Positions 17,984-25,639 of a stretch of DNA of 43,912 nucleotides are shown piece by piece (within the stretch, counting starts at the first letter, position 1; every line of letters begins with the position of its first letter). The notes beneath the pieces were generated by a model. It worked only from the letters and a program-made list of their open reading frames with translations, did not search any database and was not told the origin of the DNA. This DNA comes from an uncultured Paracoccaceae bacterium (GTDB lineage Bacteria > Pseudomonadota > Alphaproteobacteria > Rhodobacterales > Rhodobacteraceae). The stretch covers positions 1 through 43,912 of the forward strand of contig CALFSV010000285.1 in NCBI GenBank assembly GCA_937916485.1, written 5' to 3'. The position numbers were made by a program, and so were the translations under genes.

Positions 17984-19015
17984 ATGAACATCAAGACACT
18001 TCTGGGCAGCACGGCTCTGGTTCTGGCGGCCAATGCGGCTGCGGCCGAAGGCAGCCTGTCGCTGTACCACTGGTTCGAATACATCCCTCAAGAGCTGATC
18101 GAAAAGTTCGAGGCCGAGTACGACGTCGACGTGACGATGGACACCTATGACAGCAACGAGGCGCTTCTTGCCTCGCTCAAGGCTGGAACGCTCGGGTCCT
18201 ACGATCTCGCCGTACCGGGTGACTACATGGTCGAGATCATGGCGGGTGAGGGTCTCTTGGATGCCATCGCCGAGGGCGAATTGGCCAACAAGGGCAACAT
18301 TCAGCCTGAATGGCTTGATGTGTCGTTCGACCCGGGCCGGATGTACTCGATCCCGTATCAGTGGGGGTCGACCAGCTTTTCGGTGAACCGTGATGTCTAT
18401 GCGGGTGATATCAACTCAACCTCTATCCTGTTTGATCCACCGGCCGAACTGGCGGGCAAGATCAACATGCTCGACAGTCAGGGTGAAGTGATGGCGATGG
18501 CCTCCTTGCACCTGGGAATCCCGCAGTGTTCCACTGATCGCGACCAGCTGCAGGCACTGGATGCCCTGCTGCAAGGGGCGAGCGCCAACTGGGCCTCCTT
18601 TGGATCGGATATCGCCAAGGACGTTCTGGTGTCCGGCGATGCGGCGGCCGGGATGATCTATAATGGCTTTTCCGCCAAGGCACGGGCCGAGGGGGCCAAT
18701 ATCGAATACGCCTATCCCGATGAAGGATATGTTGTCTGGATGGACAACGTGGTCCTGTTGAAGGATGCGCCGAACCGGGCCAACGCCTTGCTGTTCATGG
18801 ATTTCCTGCTCGAGCCTGAGAACATTGCCGCGGTGACCAACTATGCTCAATACGCTGCAGGCGTGACCGGGGTGGCAGAATTTCTTGACCCTGAACTGGC
18901 TGTGATGCCCGAGAACAATCCCCGTGAAGGGGCAGGTCCCGGCGCGTTCATTGCCGTCTGTGATCAGGCAACCCAAGAGGTCTATGACCAAATCTGGACG
19001 CGTCTGCGCAGCTGA
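17984..19015 (+). CDS. Periplasmic polyamine/amine-binding protein (PotD family)
   Basis: The 343-aa protein begins with a Sec signal peptide (residues 1-21, cleavage after AAAA). The mature part has the class expected of PotD/PotF: LYHWFEYIPQELIEKFE at the N-terminus, YDLAVPGDYMVEIM, the IPYQWGSTSF hinge and the MDNVVLLKDAPNRANA segment. In PotD-type proteins acidic and aromatic residues grip the amine, and this protein keeps several in matching stretches. Its presence ties the upstream dehydrogenase to import of a cationic amine. AAGGAG lies seven bases before the ATG. The stop overlaps the next gene's start. Confidence 0.92.
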   Translation: MNIKTLLGSTALVLAANAAAAEGSLSLYHWFEYIPQELIEKFEAEYDVDVTMDTYDSNEALLASLKAGTLGSYDLAVPGDYMVEIMAGEGLLDAIAEGELANKGNIQPEWLDVSFDPGRMYSIPYQWGSTSFSVNRDVYAGDINSTSILFDPPAELAGKINMLDSQGEVMAMASLHLGIPQCSTDRDQLQALDALLQGASANWASFGSDIAKDVLVSGDAAAGMIYNGFSAKARAEGANIEYAYPDEGYVVWMDNVVLLKDAPNRANALLFMDFLLEPENIAAVTNYAQYAAGVTGVAEFLDPELAVMPENNPREGAGPGAFIAVCDQATQEVYDQIWTRLRS

Positions 19016-19782
19016 TGCGGATCGCTCTATATCAAACGTCATCGCCCGCCGGAGATATTTCGGCGGGCCTTGAAACCCTCGACACAGCATTGCGGGCCGC
19101 AGCTGCTGCAGGTGTCGGCATGCTTGTCCTGCCGGAACTTTTTCTGCCAGGCTACAATGCAGTGACCAAGGATCCCCCACCCGACTGGGATGGGGTCTAT
19201 CCCGGATTGAAGGCCATGTGCCGGAGTCATGGCGTGGCCATGACCATTGGCTTGCCAGAGTACGATGGGCTAAATGTCTACAATTCGGCCTATGTCATTG
19301 GCGCTGACGGCGCAGACCTCGCCCGCTACCGCAAGGTCCAGCTTTTCGGACCCCGCGAAAACGCCATCTTCACCCCCGGCGATCAACTGGTCGTCTTTGA
19401 CTATCAGGGCATCCGCTTTGGCCTGATGATCTGCTACGATGTGGAGTTTCCGGAGCATACCCGCGCCCTGACGCGTGCCGGGGCAAAGGTAATCCTGACA
19501 CCAACGGCCAATATGATGCCCTTTGTTACCGTTGCCGACATTCAGGTGCCGGGCCGGGCGCTCGAGAATGGGGTGACGATCGTCTACGCCAACTATTGCG
19601 AGTCCGAAGGTGACCTGACCTATGTCGGCGACAGCCTGATCTGTGGACCGGACGGATATCCGCTCGGGCGGATGGGCAAAAAGGCTGGCCTGCTCAGTGT
19701 GGATCTGCCCAAGGGGCAGATGCCAAGTGGCCTCCCCCTGTCGACGCAGCTTCGGGACTATAGGCCGGCCAAAGAGCCTTGA
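19015..19782 (+). CDS. Carbon-nitrogen hydrolase (nitrilase superfamily amidase)
   Basis: The 255-aa cytoplasmic enzyme carries the complete nitrilase catalytic set: Glu41 in LPELFLPGY, Lys107 in YRKVQLFGPRE and Cys140 in MICYDVEFPE. Members hydrolyse amides, carbamoyl compounds or nitriles. As last gene of the amine operon (its ATG overlaps the binding-protein stop) it probably hydrolyses an amide or carbamoyl intermediate from the imported amine. An N-carbamoylputrescine amidase role is conceivable, but the protein is shorter than those enzymes. R-amidase-like proteins are about this size. The 3' end converges with the sugar locus. Confidence 0.9.
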   Translation: MRIALYQTSSPAGDISAGLETLDTALRAAAAAGVGMLVLPELFLPGYNAVTKDPPPDWDGVYPGLKAMCRSHGVAMTIGLPEYDGLNVYNSAYVIGADGADLARYRKVQLFGPRENAIFTPGDQLVVFDYQGIRFGLMICYDVEFPEHTRALTRAGAKVILTPTANMMPFVTVADIQVPGRALENGVTIVYANYCESEGDLTYVGDSLICGPDGYPLGRMGKKAGLLSVDLPKGQMPSGLPLSTQLRDYRPAKEP

Positions 19783-19876
19783 TTGCACTTGGTGGCAGGC
19801 ACTGCCGCCCCGGTGGGGTCGGTCTCAAGTTTTGGCGCAGGAAGGGTATCGCATCGCCGCCGCCGTATCCGTCCTC

Positions 19877-20881
19877 TCAGGTCAGCAAATCCAAACCGCG
19901 CAATATCTCGCGCGGTGCCGGCGTGCGCCAGATGGTTTGGTAGCTTTCCGCGACTGTCTCGCGGGTGACGGCCAGGCCCGGCAAGGCCACCCACTCGGGA
20001 CATCCTCGGCCCAGCAGGGTGGTAATCGTCGTCCGTGCGACGGCCTGGCCCTGCAGGAGCGGTTGTTGCGCCGAGATGCCGATTACGGGGCCTCCGGCGG
20101 CAAGGCTGATCGAGACCTCTTGGCCCAGGTCTACTGTCGTCACCGGTATTGCCATATCCCTCGTAGTCAAGGTCGAAAGGACTTCGACGCAAGGGGTGTC
20201 CCAGACCACGAACATGCCGGCAAGGTCAGGATTGGCGTCCAGCATGTGAGCTGTCGCTTCGCCTGCGGATGCCACGGCCTTGAACCGCGTCGTTGTGAGG
20301 CCGACGTCGGGCCGGTTGATCTCCATCCATCGTGCAAAGGCAAGTTCACGCTCGTTCGTGGCAAAGAAATCGGCGTCAAACCCAATCAATCCGGCCTTTG
20401 CATTTTCGGGCAGTTGTTGGGCCAGCAGTTCCGCCGCCATCTTGCCGAGGCCAAAATTGTCCGCCGAAATAAGTGACACATAGTCTTTGCCAGGCAAGAG
20501 ACCGGTTGGCGCATTGTCCACCAGAACCAACTTGATCCCGGCTGCGGAAACGCGCTTGTGCGCCTCTGCCACGACGGCGTTGTCGACCGGGAGCGAGATG
20601 ATCGCGTCAAGCCGTTCGCCCCTAAGTCTGTCGAGGGCGGCGATTTGCAGGTCGGGAGAAAAATCGCAGTCGACAGTCTCCATCACGATTGCGCCGCAGT
20701 CGCCCAGAACGGCGACGATGCCCTGAATCAGGTGCTTGGCCCAATCGCTCTGGACCGTGTGCATGACAACAGCCACGCGAAGGTGTCGCGCCCGCGCAGC
20801 GGCAATATCTTGTGGGAGCAGCGTCACCCGCTCTGGCGCGGCCGCAGGTTCGCCGTGAGGTCCGAGGCCAACAATCGTCAT
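19877..20881 (-). CDS. Sugar-binding-protein homologue without signal peptide, putative cytoplasmic sensor
   Basis: The 334-aa protein has the two-lobe fold of ribose-type periplasmic binding proteins but starts directly in the mature sequence. It aligns from end to end with the exported binding protein at 23286-24398: LGPHGEPAAA against LGPNGEAPAA, YVSLISADNFG against YVASVSADNYG, VTTVDLG against ITTIDLG, and LAVTRETVAESYQT against LPVTRETLLEAWQT. Export is unlikely, because an in-frame TAA at 20891-20893 lies just upstream of the ATG and no signal sequence can be added. The gene follows the ROK repressor gene by one base, with AAGGA as ribosome binding site, so the two are co-translated. 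I infer a cytoplasmic ligand sensor acting with the repressor. A relic is possible but nothing in it is broken. Confidence 0.85.
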   Translation of the reverse strand: MTIVGLGPHGEPAAAPERVTLLPQDIAAARARHLRVAVVMHTVQSDWAKHLIQGIVAVLGDCGAIVMETVDCDFSPDLQIAALDRLRGERLDAIISLPVDNAVVAEAHKRVSAAGIKLVLVDNAPTGLLPGKDYVSLISADNFGLGKMAAELLAQQLPENAKAGLIGFDADFFATNERELAFARWMEINRPDVGLTTTRFKAVASAGEATAHMLDANPDLAGMFVVWDTPCVEVLSTLTTRDMAIPVTTVDLGQEVSISLAAGGPVIGISAQQPLLQGQAVARTTITTLLGRGCPEWVALPGLAVTRETVAESYQTIWRTPAPREILRGLDLLT

Positions 20882-20882
20882 C

Positions 20883-22241
20883 CTATGTCCTTATAGCAGC
20901 AGGAGGCGGTGGGGCGGCAGACTGAACCTTTGGCTCGCTCCGGTTCGCACTGGCAAGGCTTTCAACCATTTCGGGGTGAAGGACCGGGCTGCCCGACATG
21001 ATCCAGTCGCGAAGCACCGAGGGGGCAAAGAGGGCCTCCACCGCGATACTCGCCGCCCCGAGCAGGGCCGCAGACGCACCCATCTGACTGCGCACGATAC
21101 GAAGGTCGCGCGTCACAAGCGGATGCGAAACGCCGTAAACCGTTTCCCGCACGGCCGCGAGCAGGATGTCGTTTGTCTGTGCGACCGATCCGGCCAGAAC
21201 AATCAGGCTGGGATTTAGCATGCTGGCCAGGGTCGCGATGACACCACCGATAAGATGCCCGCTGCGCGATATGATCGCGGTGCTGGCCGGGTCGCCCATC
21301 TGGGCGGCCTGACAGACCTCATGGGCAGTTATCGGCAGGTTTCGGGACAGGAGTTCCGCTAATGCGCTACTTTCACCGGTGGCGGCGGCGTCGCGGCCCT
21401 GAGCCTCGATCATGTCCGTGCCCGCCATCCGGTCGAGGCTGCCGGTCTGCCCGTCCGCAGTCACCGGAAGCTGGCCGATCAACCCGACCGCGCCAGAGGC
21501 CCCGTGATATGGTCTACCGACGGCAACCAACCCCGCGCCGATCCGCTTGCCGGTCTTGACGAACAACATGGAGGTTTCGCCCTGTCCCGCGCCGCCATGC
21601 AATTCCCCCATCGTCATGGCCTCGACGGACGAGCTAATCCAGACAGGTGTCTGAAACTCACGAAGCAGAGTCTCGACCAGCCCGCTGTTCCCCCAATCAT
21701 GCAGGAAATCGGGCGTTGTCCGGATGAACCTCTCTGCGGGGTTTGCAATGACCGGTCCGGGCACAGAAATCGAAATCCCCCAAAGATCGGTCACCTTTGC
21801 CTGGCGCGAGACGATCCAGCGCACCAAAGCTGAGATCCTGTCGATACAGGCGCGAGGCTCTGCAAGGTCTCCCGGTTCGTGGTGTTCGGTCAAAAGCTGT
21901 CCCGAAAGGTCAGCAATGCCAACCCCAAGCGCCGACTGGTTCAGCGTGATCACGACGATCCTGGCACGTTCCTTGCGGAACTGGACCAGGCGGGGAGCCC
22001 GGCCGCCTGTGGCAATGCCGGTCCCAGCTTCGTCTATCAGGCCAAGCTCGCCCAGCGTGGCAAGGCGGTCTGCAACGATGGCACGGCCGAATGCGCTGGT
22101 CCGCTCAATCTCTTGCCGGGTGTCGGCCTGGCCCAGACGCACGAGGTTGAGGACTTCGCACAGGCTTGCCGCGACCAGATCGCCGCCCCTTGGACGCCCT
22201 CTGGGACGTTCGTGATTCGTGTTTGTCTTTGGGTTTTGCAC
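20883..22241 (-). CDS. ROK family transcriptional repressor
   Basis: The 452-aa protein has a winged helix-turn-helix at about residues 22-90 and a ROK sugar-kinase-like domain from about 95. The usual ROK zinc motif (Cys-x-Cys-Gly-x2-Gly-Cys) is replaced by DGQTGSLD at 263-270 with no cysteine, and the kinase catalytic Asp region reads SSSVEAM, so it should neither phosphorylate sugar nor bind zinc in the classic way. It diverges from the sugar-uptake operon. A perfect palindrome between them is its likely operator, and the inducer is probably the imported sugar or its derivative. The C-terminal tail of about 60 residues is Pro/Ala-rich at the end. The binding-protein homologue follows it in the same transcript. 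Confidence 0.9.
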   Translation of the reverse strand: MQNPKTNTNHERPRGRPRGGDLVAASLCEVLNLVRLGQADTRQEIERTSAFGRAIVADRLATLGELGLIDEAGTGIATGGRAPRLVQFRKERARIVVITLNQSALGVGIADLSGQLLTEHHEPGDLAEPRACIDRISALVRWIVSRQAKVTDLWGISISVPGPVIANPAERFIRTTPDFLHDWGNSGLVETLLREFQTPVWISSSVEAMTMGELHGGAGQGETSMLFVKTGKRIGAGLVAVGRPYHGASGAVGLIGQLPVTADGQTGSLDRMAGTDMIEAQGRDAAATGESSALAELLSRNLPITAHEVCQAAQMGDPASTAIISRSGHLIGGVIATLASMLNPSLIVLAGSVAQTNDILLAAVRETVYGVSHPLVTRDLRIVRSQMGASAALLGAASIAVEALFAPSVLRDWIMSGSPVLHPEMVESLASANRSEPKVQSAAPPPPAAIRT

Positions 22242-22309
22242 CGGCAGCTATCCGAAACCTTTGCTTGTGCGGGACTCTAAGATGCGGGGATCGGCCTGAC
22301 AAGCCTCAA

Positions 22310-22332
22310 CTTTTGCAGATAAGCTGCAAAAG
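22310..22332. promoter_or_regulatory. Palindromic operator, probably for the ROK repressor
   Basis: CTTTTGCAG (22310-22318) and CTGCAAAAG (22324-22332) are exact reverse complements around a 5-base spacer. The site lies between the divergent repressor gene and the uptake operon, 26 bases upstream of the likely -35 box at 22358. A partial half-site (CTTTTG, 22341-22346) follows. The A/T-rich outer and G/C inner arms fit known ROK operators. Confidence 0.65.
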
Positions 22333-22357
22333 AGTGGTTACTTTTGAATATTAAATA

Positions 22358-22386
22358 TTGACCTGCGCTTTTGGTGTGCATAGAAG
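22358..22386 (+). promoter_or_regulatory. Sigma-70-type promoter of the sugar operon
   Basis: TTGACC (22358-22363) and TAGAAG (22381-22386) are spaced by 17 bases, within an unusually A/T-rich stretch. The start codon of the first operon gene lies about 40 bases further. The palindrome at 22310 is immediately upstream. Confidence 0.55.
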
Positions 22387-22424
22387 CATAGAAATTGTGC
22401 GATTACCTGAGGGAGGGCGAACAA

Positions 22425-23237
22425 TTGGGCGGTTGGAAATTTGCTTATCAAGCGAACTGCTGGGGCGATCTTGGCGGAGAGGCGCAGGGGGTCACATCGA
22501 TCACCCAGCTTCGCTACCGGACGTTCGGCGACATGGATCGGGCGCTGACCGAGATTGCCGCAGCCGGATATACCGGCGTCGAGTTGTTCGACGGCAACCT
22601 GCTAGAGAAGGACGCCAGCGCGTTCCGGGGGCTTCTGGAAAAGACAGGGCTGTCCTTGGTGGCAACCTACTCTGGCGCGAACTTCATCTTTGATGACATC
22701 CTGCCCGAGGAACTGGCCCGCATCACTCAGGCCGCTGACCGGGCCGCCGAGCTTGGGGCACCCCATCTTGTCGTTGGGGGAGGGGCCAAGCGATATGATG
22801 GCACCCGCCCGACAGACTTTGATCGGCTTGGCGCAGCACTGGACCGTGTCGTTGAGATTGCGTCGGATCGTGGTCTGACCGCACACTACCACCCCCACTT
22901 GTCCACCATCGTCGAGGGGCCCGAGGAAGTGCGCCGCATCTTTGGCCTGACCTCGATCGACTTCTGCCCGGACACGGCCCATCTGGCCGCTGCAGGTGGT
23001 GACCCGACCGAGATGATCCGCGAGTACGCATCACGGATTTCCTACGTCCACCTGAAGGGGCTGCAGCGCGAGCCCTTTGCCTTCACACCCCTCGATCGGG
23101 GTGATGTGCCGACTGATGGCATCATCAGCGCCTTGCGCGACACCGCCTTTGAAGGGTGGATCTGTACCGAATTGGACGCGTGGGAGGACCCGGCAGAAGG
23201 GGCACGCGCCAGCATGGAATATCTTAATCAGGCCTGA
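22425..23237 (+). CDS. Sugar isomerase/epimerase, xylose-isomerase-like TIM barrel (IolE-like)
   Basis: The protein of about 270 aa is a TIM-barrel sugar isomerase, epimerase or dehydratase. Metal-binding stretches expected in the family are present: the Glu in GYTGVELFDG, HYHPHLSTIVEG, FCPDTAHLAAAGGDP, YVHLKG and the C-terminal Glu in ICTELDAW. The HxH and DTAH-AAGGDP phrases resemble inosose dehydratase (IolE). I place the start at TTG 22425 because GGGAGG lies eight bases before it; a GTG at 22395 in the same frame has no ribosome binding site. As first gene of the ABC operon, together with a Gfo/Idh/MocA dehydrogenase, it suggests breakdown of a cyclitol or keto-sugar. Confidence 0.88.
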   Translation: MGGWKFAYQANCWGDLGGEAQGVTSITQLRYRTFGDMDRALTEIAAAGYTGVELFDGNLLEKDASAFRGLLEKTGLSLVATYSGANFIFDDILPEELARITQAADRAAELGAPHLVVGGGAKRYDGTRPTDFDRLGAALDRVVEIASDRGLTAHYHPHLSTIVEGPEEVRRIFGLTSIDFCPDTAHLAAAGGDPTEMIREYASRISYVHLKGLQREPFAFTPLDRGDVPTDGIISALRDTAFEGWICTELDAWEDPAEGARASMEYLNQA

Positions 23238-23285
23238 TGAGGGGCCGCAAAATCCGGGTCCGCCCGGCACCTAGGGAGAAATCTA

Positions 23286-24398
23286 ATGTTTGATCGTCGT
23301 ACACTTTTGGGCAGCGTTGCAGCACTGGCTGTTCTCGTCGCAGGCCCTGCACTGGCTGGCCCCAAAGAGGCCCTCGCCGCGCTGCAGGAAACCGTCCTTT
23401 CGCTTGGCCCCAATGGGGAAGCGCCGGCAGCGGCCTCCTCTGTCACCCTCAGCGACGCTGAGATGGCTCAGATCCGTGAGATGGGCGCTACGGCTGCCAT
23501 CGTGATGCACTACGGCGGCAATGACTGGAGCCAGGCCCAGATCAACGGTCTGCAAACCCAGTTCGCAGCCATGGGCATCGAGGTTATCGCTGTCACCGAT
23601 GCAGGCTTCCGCGCAGAAAAGCAGGTGGCTGATATCGAGACGATCATGGCCCAGTCGCCTGACATCATCGTTTCGATCCCGACCGATCCGGTCGCAACAG
23701 CCGCCGCATTTCGCGCCGCCTCGGCCGCTGGCGTGCATCTTGTCTTCATGGACAACGTGCCCTCGGGCTTTGTTGCGGGCACCGACTATGTCGCCTCCGT
23801 CTCCGCCGACAACTATGGCAACGGCGTCGCCGCCGCCCATCTGATGGCCGAGGCGCTGGGCGAAGAAGGGCAGATTGGCCTTGTCTATCACGCCGCAGAC
23901 TTCTTTGTGACCCGGCAGCGCTACGATGCCTTCAAGTCGACGATCGAAACCGACTATCCGAACATTGAGATCGTGGCCGAACAGGGCATCGGTGGACCGG
24001 ACTTCTCGGGCGATGCTGATCGGGCTGCCGGGGCAATGCTGACCTCGAACCCGGGCCTCGACGGTATCTGGGCTGTCTGGGACGTGCCTGCCGAGGGCGT
24101 GATTGCAGCGGCCCGTGCCGCAGGCCGCAACGACCTGGTGATCACCACTATCGATCTGGGCGAAAACGTCGCGATCAATATGGCCCAAGGTGGCTTTGTC
24201 TACGGGCTTGGTGCTCAGCGCCCCTTTGATCAGGGTGTGACCGAGGCGATCCTTGCGGGATATGCGCTTCTTGACAAGGAGGCCCCAGCCTTTGTTGCGC
24301 TGCCCGCCCTGCCGGTGACGCGCGAGACCCTCCTTGAGGCGTGGCAGACGGTCTATTCCGCCCCGGCGACGGACAACGTCATCAACAGCATGAACTGA
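23286..24398 (+). CDS. Ribose-type (CUT2) periplasmic sugar-binding protein
   Basis: The 370-aa protein has a signal peptide (residues 1-24, FDRRTLLGS then a hydrophobic core ending in ALA) and a two-lobe sugar-binding fold of the RbsB type (about 65-355). Its typical segments are AIVMHYGGNDW, DIIVSIPTDP, VHLVFMDNVP, the SADNYGNG hinge and VITTIDLGENV. It delivers sugar to the permease encoded at 27200. The adjacent Arg pair gives a weak twin-arginine look, but the core fits Sec. GGGAGA lies before the ATG, and a hairpin follows the stop. A signal-less paralogue is encoded with the repressor. Confidence 0.93.
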   Translation: MFDRRTLLGSVAALAVLVAGPALAGPKEALAALQETVLSLGPNGEAPAAASSVTLSDAEMAQIREMGATAAIVMHYGGNDWSQAQINGLQTQFAAMGIEVIAVTDAGFRAEKQVADIETIMAQSPDIIVSIPTDPVATAAAFRAASAAGVHLVFMDNVPSGFVAGTDYVASVSADNYGNGVAAAHLMAEALGEEGQIGLVYHAADFFVTRQRYDAFKSTIETDYPNIEIVAEQGIGGPDFSGDADRAAGAMLTSNPGLDGIWAVWDVPAEGVIAAARAAGRNDLVITTIDLGENVAINMAQGGFVYGLGAQRPFDQGVTEAILAGYALLDKEAPAFVALPALPVTRETLLEAWQTVYSAPATDNVINSMN

Positions 24399-24406
24399 TC
24401 CTCCCT

Positions 24407-24440
24407 GGGGCGGGCGTGTCGCATCTGCGCCGTCCGCCCC
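24407..24440 (+). terminator. Stable intercistronic hairpin after the binding-protein gene
   Basis: GGGGCGGGCG (24407-24416) pairs with CGTCCGCCCC (24431-24440), ten pairs including one G-U, with a 14-base loop and no T-run. Such hairpins commonly protect the upstream mRNA and lower expression of downstream genes, so that binding protein outnumbers the membrane subunits. Confidence 0.55.
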
Positions 24441-24472
24441 GAACAGGTCCCCCTATTCAACGGAGCCTTCCG

Positions 24473-25639
24473 ATGACCAAGACACTCAACGTCGCCATGA
24501 TCGGTGGCGGCTTCATGGGCAAGGCCCATGCCATGGCCTACGCCGCGATGCCGATGTTCTTCTGGCCGGCCCCCGCCATTCCGCACCGTAAGGTGGTTGT
24601 CGATCTGACCGATGGCGCCGCCAACGAGGCCCGCGACCGTTTTGGTTTTGACGAAGCATCCAGCGACTGGCAGGCGACGGTAAACCGTCCCGATATCGAC
24701 ATTGTCGACATTTGCACCCCCAACAACACTCATGCCAAGATCGCGATTGAGGCGTTGAAGGCTGGCAAGCATGTCATCTGTGAAAAGCCCCTGGCCTCGA
24801 CAATTGAAGAGGCCGAGGCGATGGCCGAAGCGGCCAAATCCTCTGGCAGCACAACGATGGTTGCCTTCAATTACCGCCGGACTCCCGCAGTGGCGCTTGC
24901 CAAGAAGTTCATCGACGACGGGCGCATCGGCGATGTGATCAACTTTCGCGGCACATACCTGCAGGACTGGTCAGCCGATCCCGATGGTCCTTTGTCCTGG
25001 CGGTTCCAGAAATCCGTTGCCGGGTCCGGTGCGGTGGGCGATATCGGCACGCATGTTGTCGACCTTGCCCACTACCTTGTCGGCCCGATTGAGACCGTTC
25101 AGGCCATCACCTCGACCTACGTCAAGACCCGTCCCCTTCAAAAGGGCGCCGTCGACAAGCTGGGCGCATCGCAAAAGTCCTCGGGCGGTGAACGCGCCGA
25201 GGTCGATGTGGACGACGAGGTGATGTCGATGGTCCGGTTTGCAAATGGAGCTATCGGCAGCATCGAGGCCACCCGAAACGCCTGGGGTCGCAACAACTAT
25301 ATCACCCTTGAGATTCATGGCACGAAGGGGTCGATCCACTTCAATTATGAGCGGCGCGATGAGCTTCAGGTGATGTTCGCAGATGATCCGGCCGAGACAC
25401 GCGGGTTCCGCACCATCTATACCGGTCCCGCACATCCCTATGGTGTTGGCCTCTGGCCGATCCCTGCGCTGGGCATCGGATACGGCGAAACCAAGATCAT
25501 CGAATGCCACGACTTTTGCCGCGCAATCGTCGACGGCACGCGCCCTTCGCCTGATTTTGCCGAAGCGCTGGTGACAGAACGCGTGGCCGAGGCGCTGATC
25601 CGCTCGGGCAAGAGTGGCGGATGGGAAACCGCGGCATGA
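24473..25639 (+). CDS. Gfo/Idh/MocA family sugar dehydrogenase
   Basis: The 388-aa NAD(P)-dependent oxidoreductase has an N-terminal Rossmann fold (VAMIGGGFMGKAHA, glycines at 11-16) and the family signature Glu104-Lys105-Pro106 in CEKPLAS, whose Lys is catalytic. A C-terminal alpha/beta substrate domain contains DIGTHVVDLAHYL. Members oxidise a sugar or inositol hydroxyl to a ketone or run the reverse step. I chose the ATG at 24473, preceded by GGAG, because the Rossmann motif begins there; a longer frame from 24341 would overlap the binding-protein gene and the hairpin. The stop overlaps the ATPase start in ATGA. With the isomerase it would form the first enzymatic steps after uptake. Confidence 0.93.
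   Translation: MTKTLNVAMIGGGFMGKAHAMAYAAMPMFFWPAPAIPHRKVVVDLTDGAANEARDRFGFDEASSDWQATVNRPDIDIVDICTPNNTHAKIAIEALKAGKHVICEKPLASTIEEAEAMAEAAKSSGSTTMVAFNYRRTPAVALAKKFIDDGRIGDVINFRGTYLQDWSADPDGPLSWRFQKSVAGSGAVGDIGTHVVDLAHYLVGPIETVQAITSTYVKTRPLQKGAVDKLGASQKSSGGERAEVDVDDEVMSMVRFANGAIGSIEATRNAWGRNNYITLEIHGTKGSIHFNYERRDELQVMFADDPAETRGFRTIYTGPAHPYGVGLWPIPALGIGYGETKIIECHDFCRAIVDGTRPSPDFAEALVTERVAEALIRSGKSGGWETAA

Noticed and set aside
24341..24472. N-terminal extension of the Gfo/Idh/MocA dehydrogenase to 24341
   Set aside because: It would overlap the binding-protein gene and the hairpin, and the added residues are not protein-like. The Rossmann motif begins right after the ATG at 24473.
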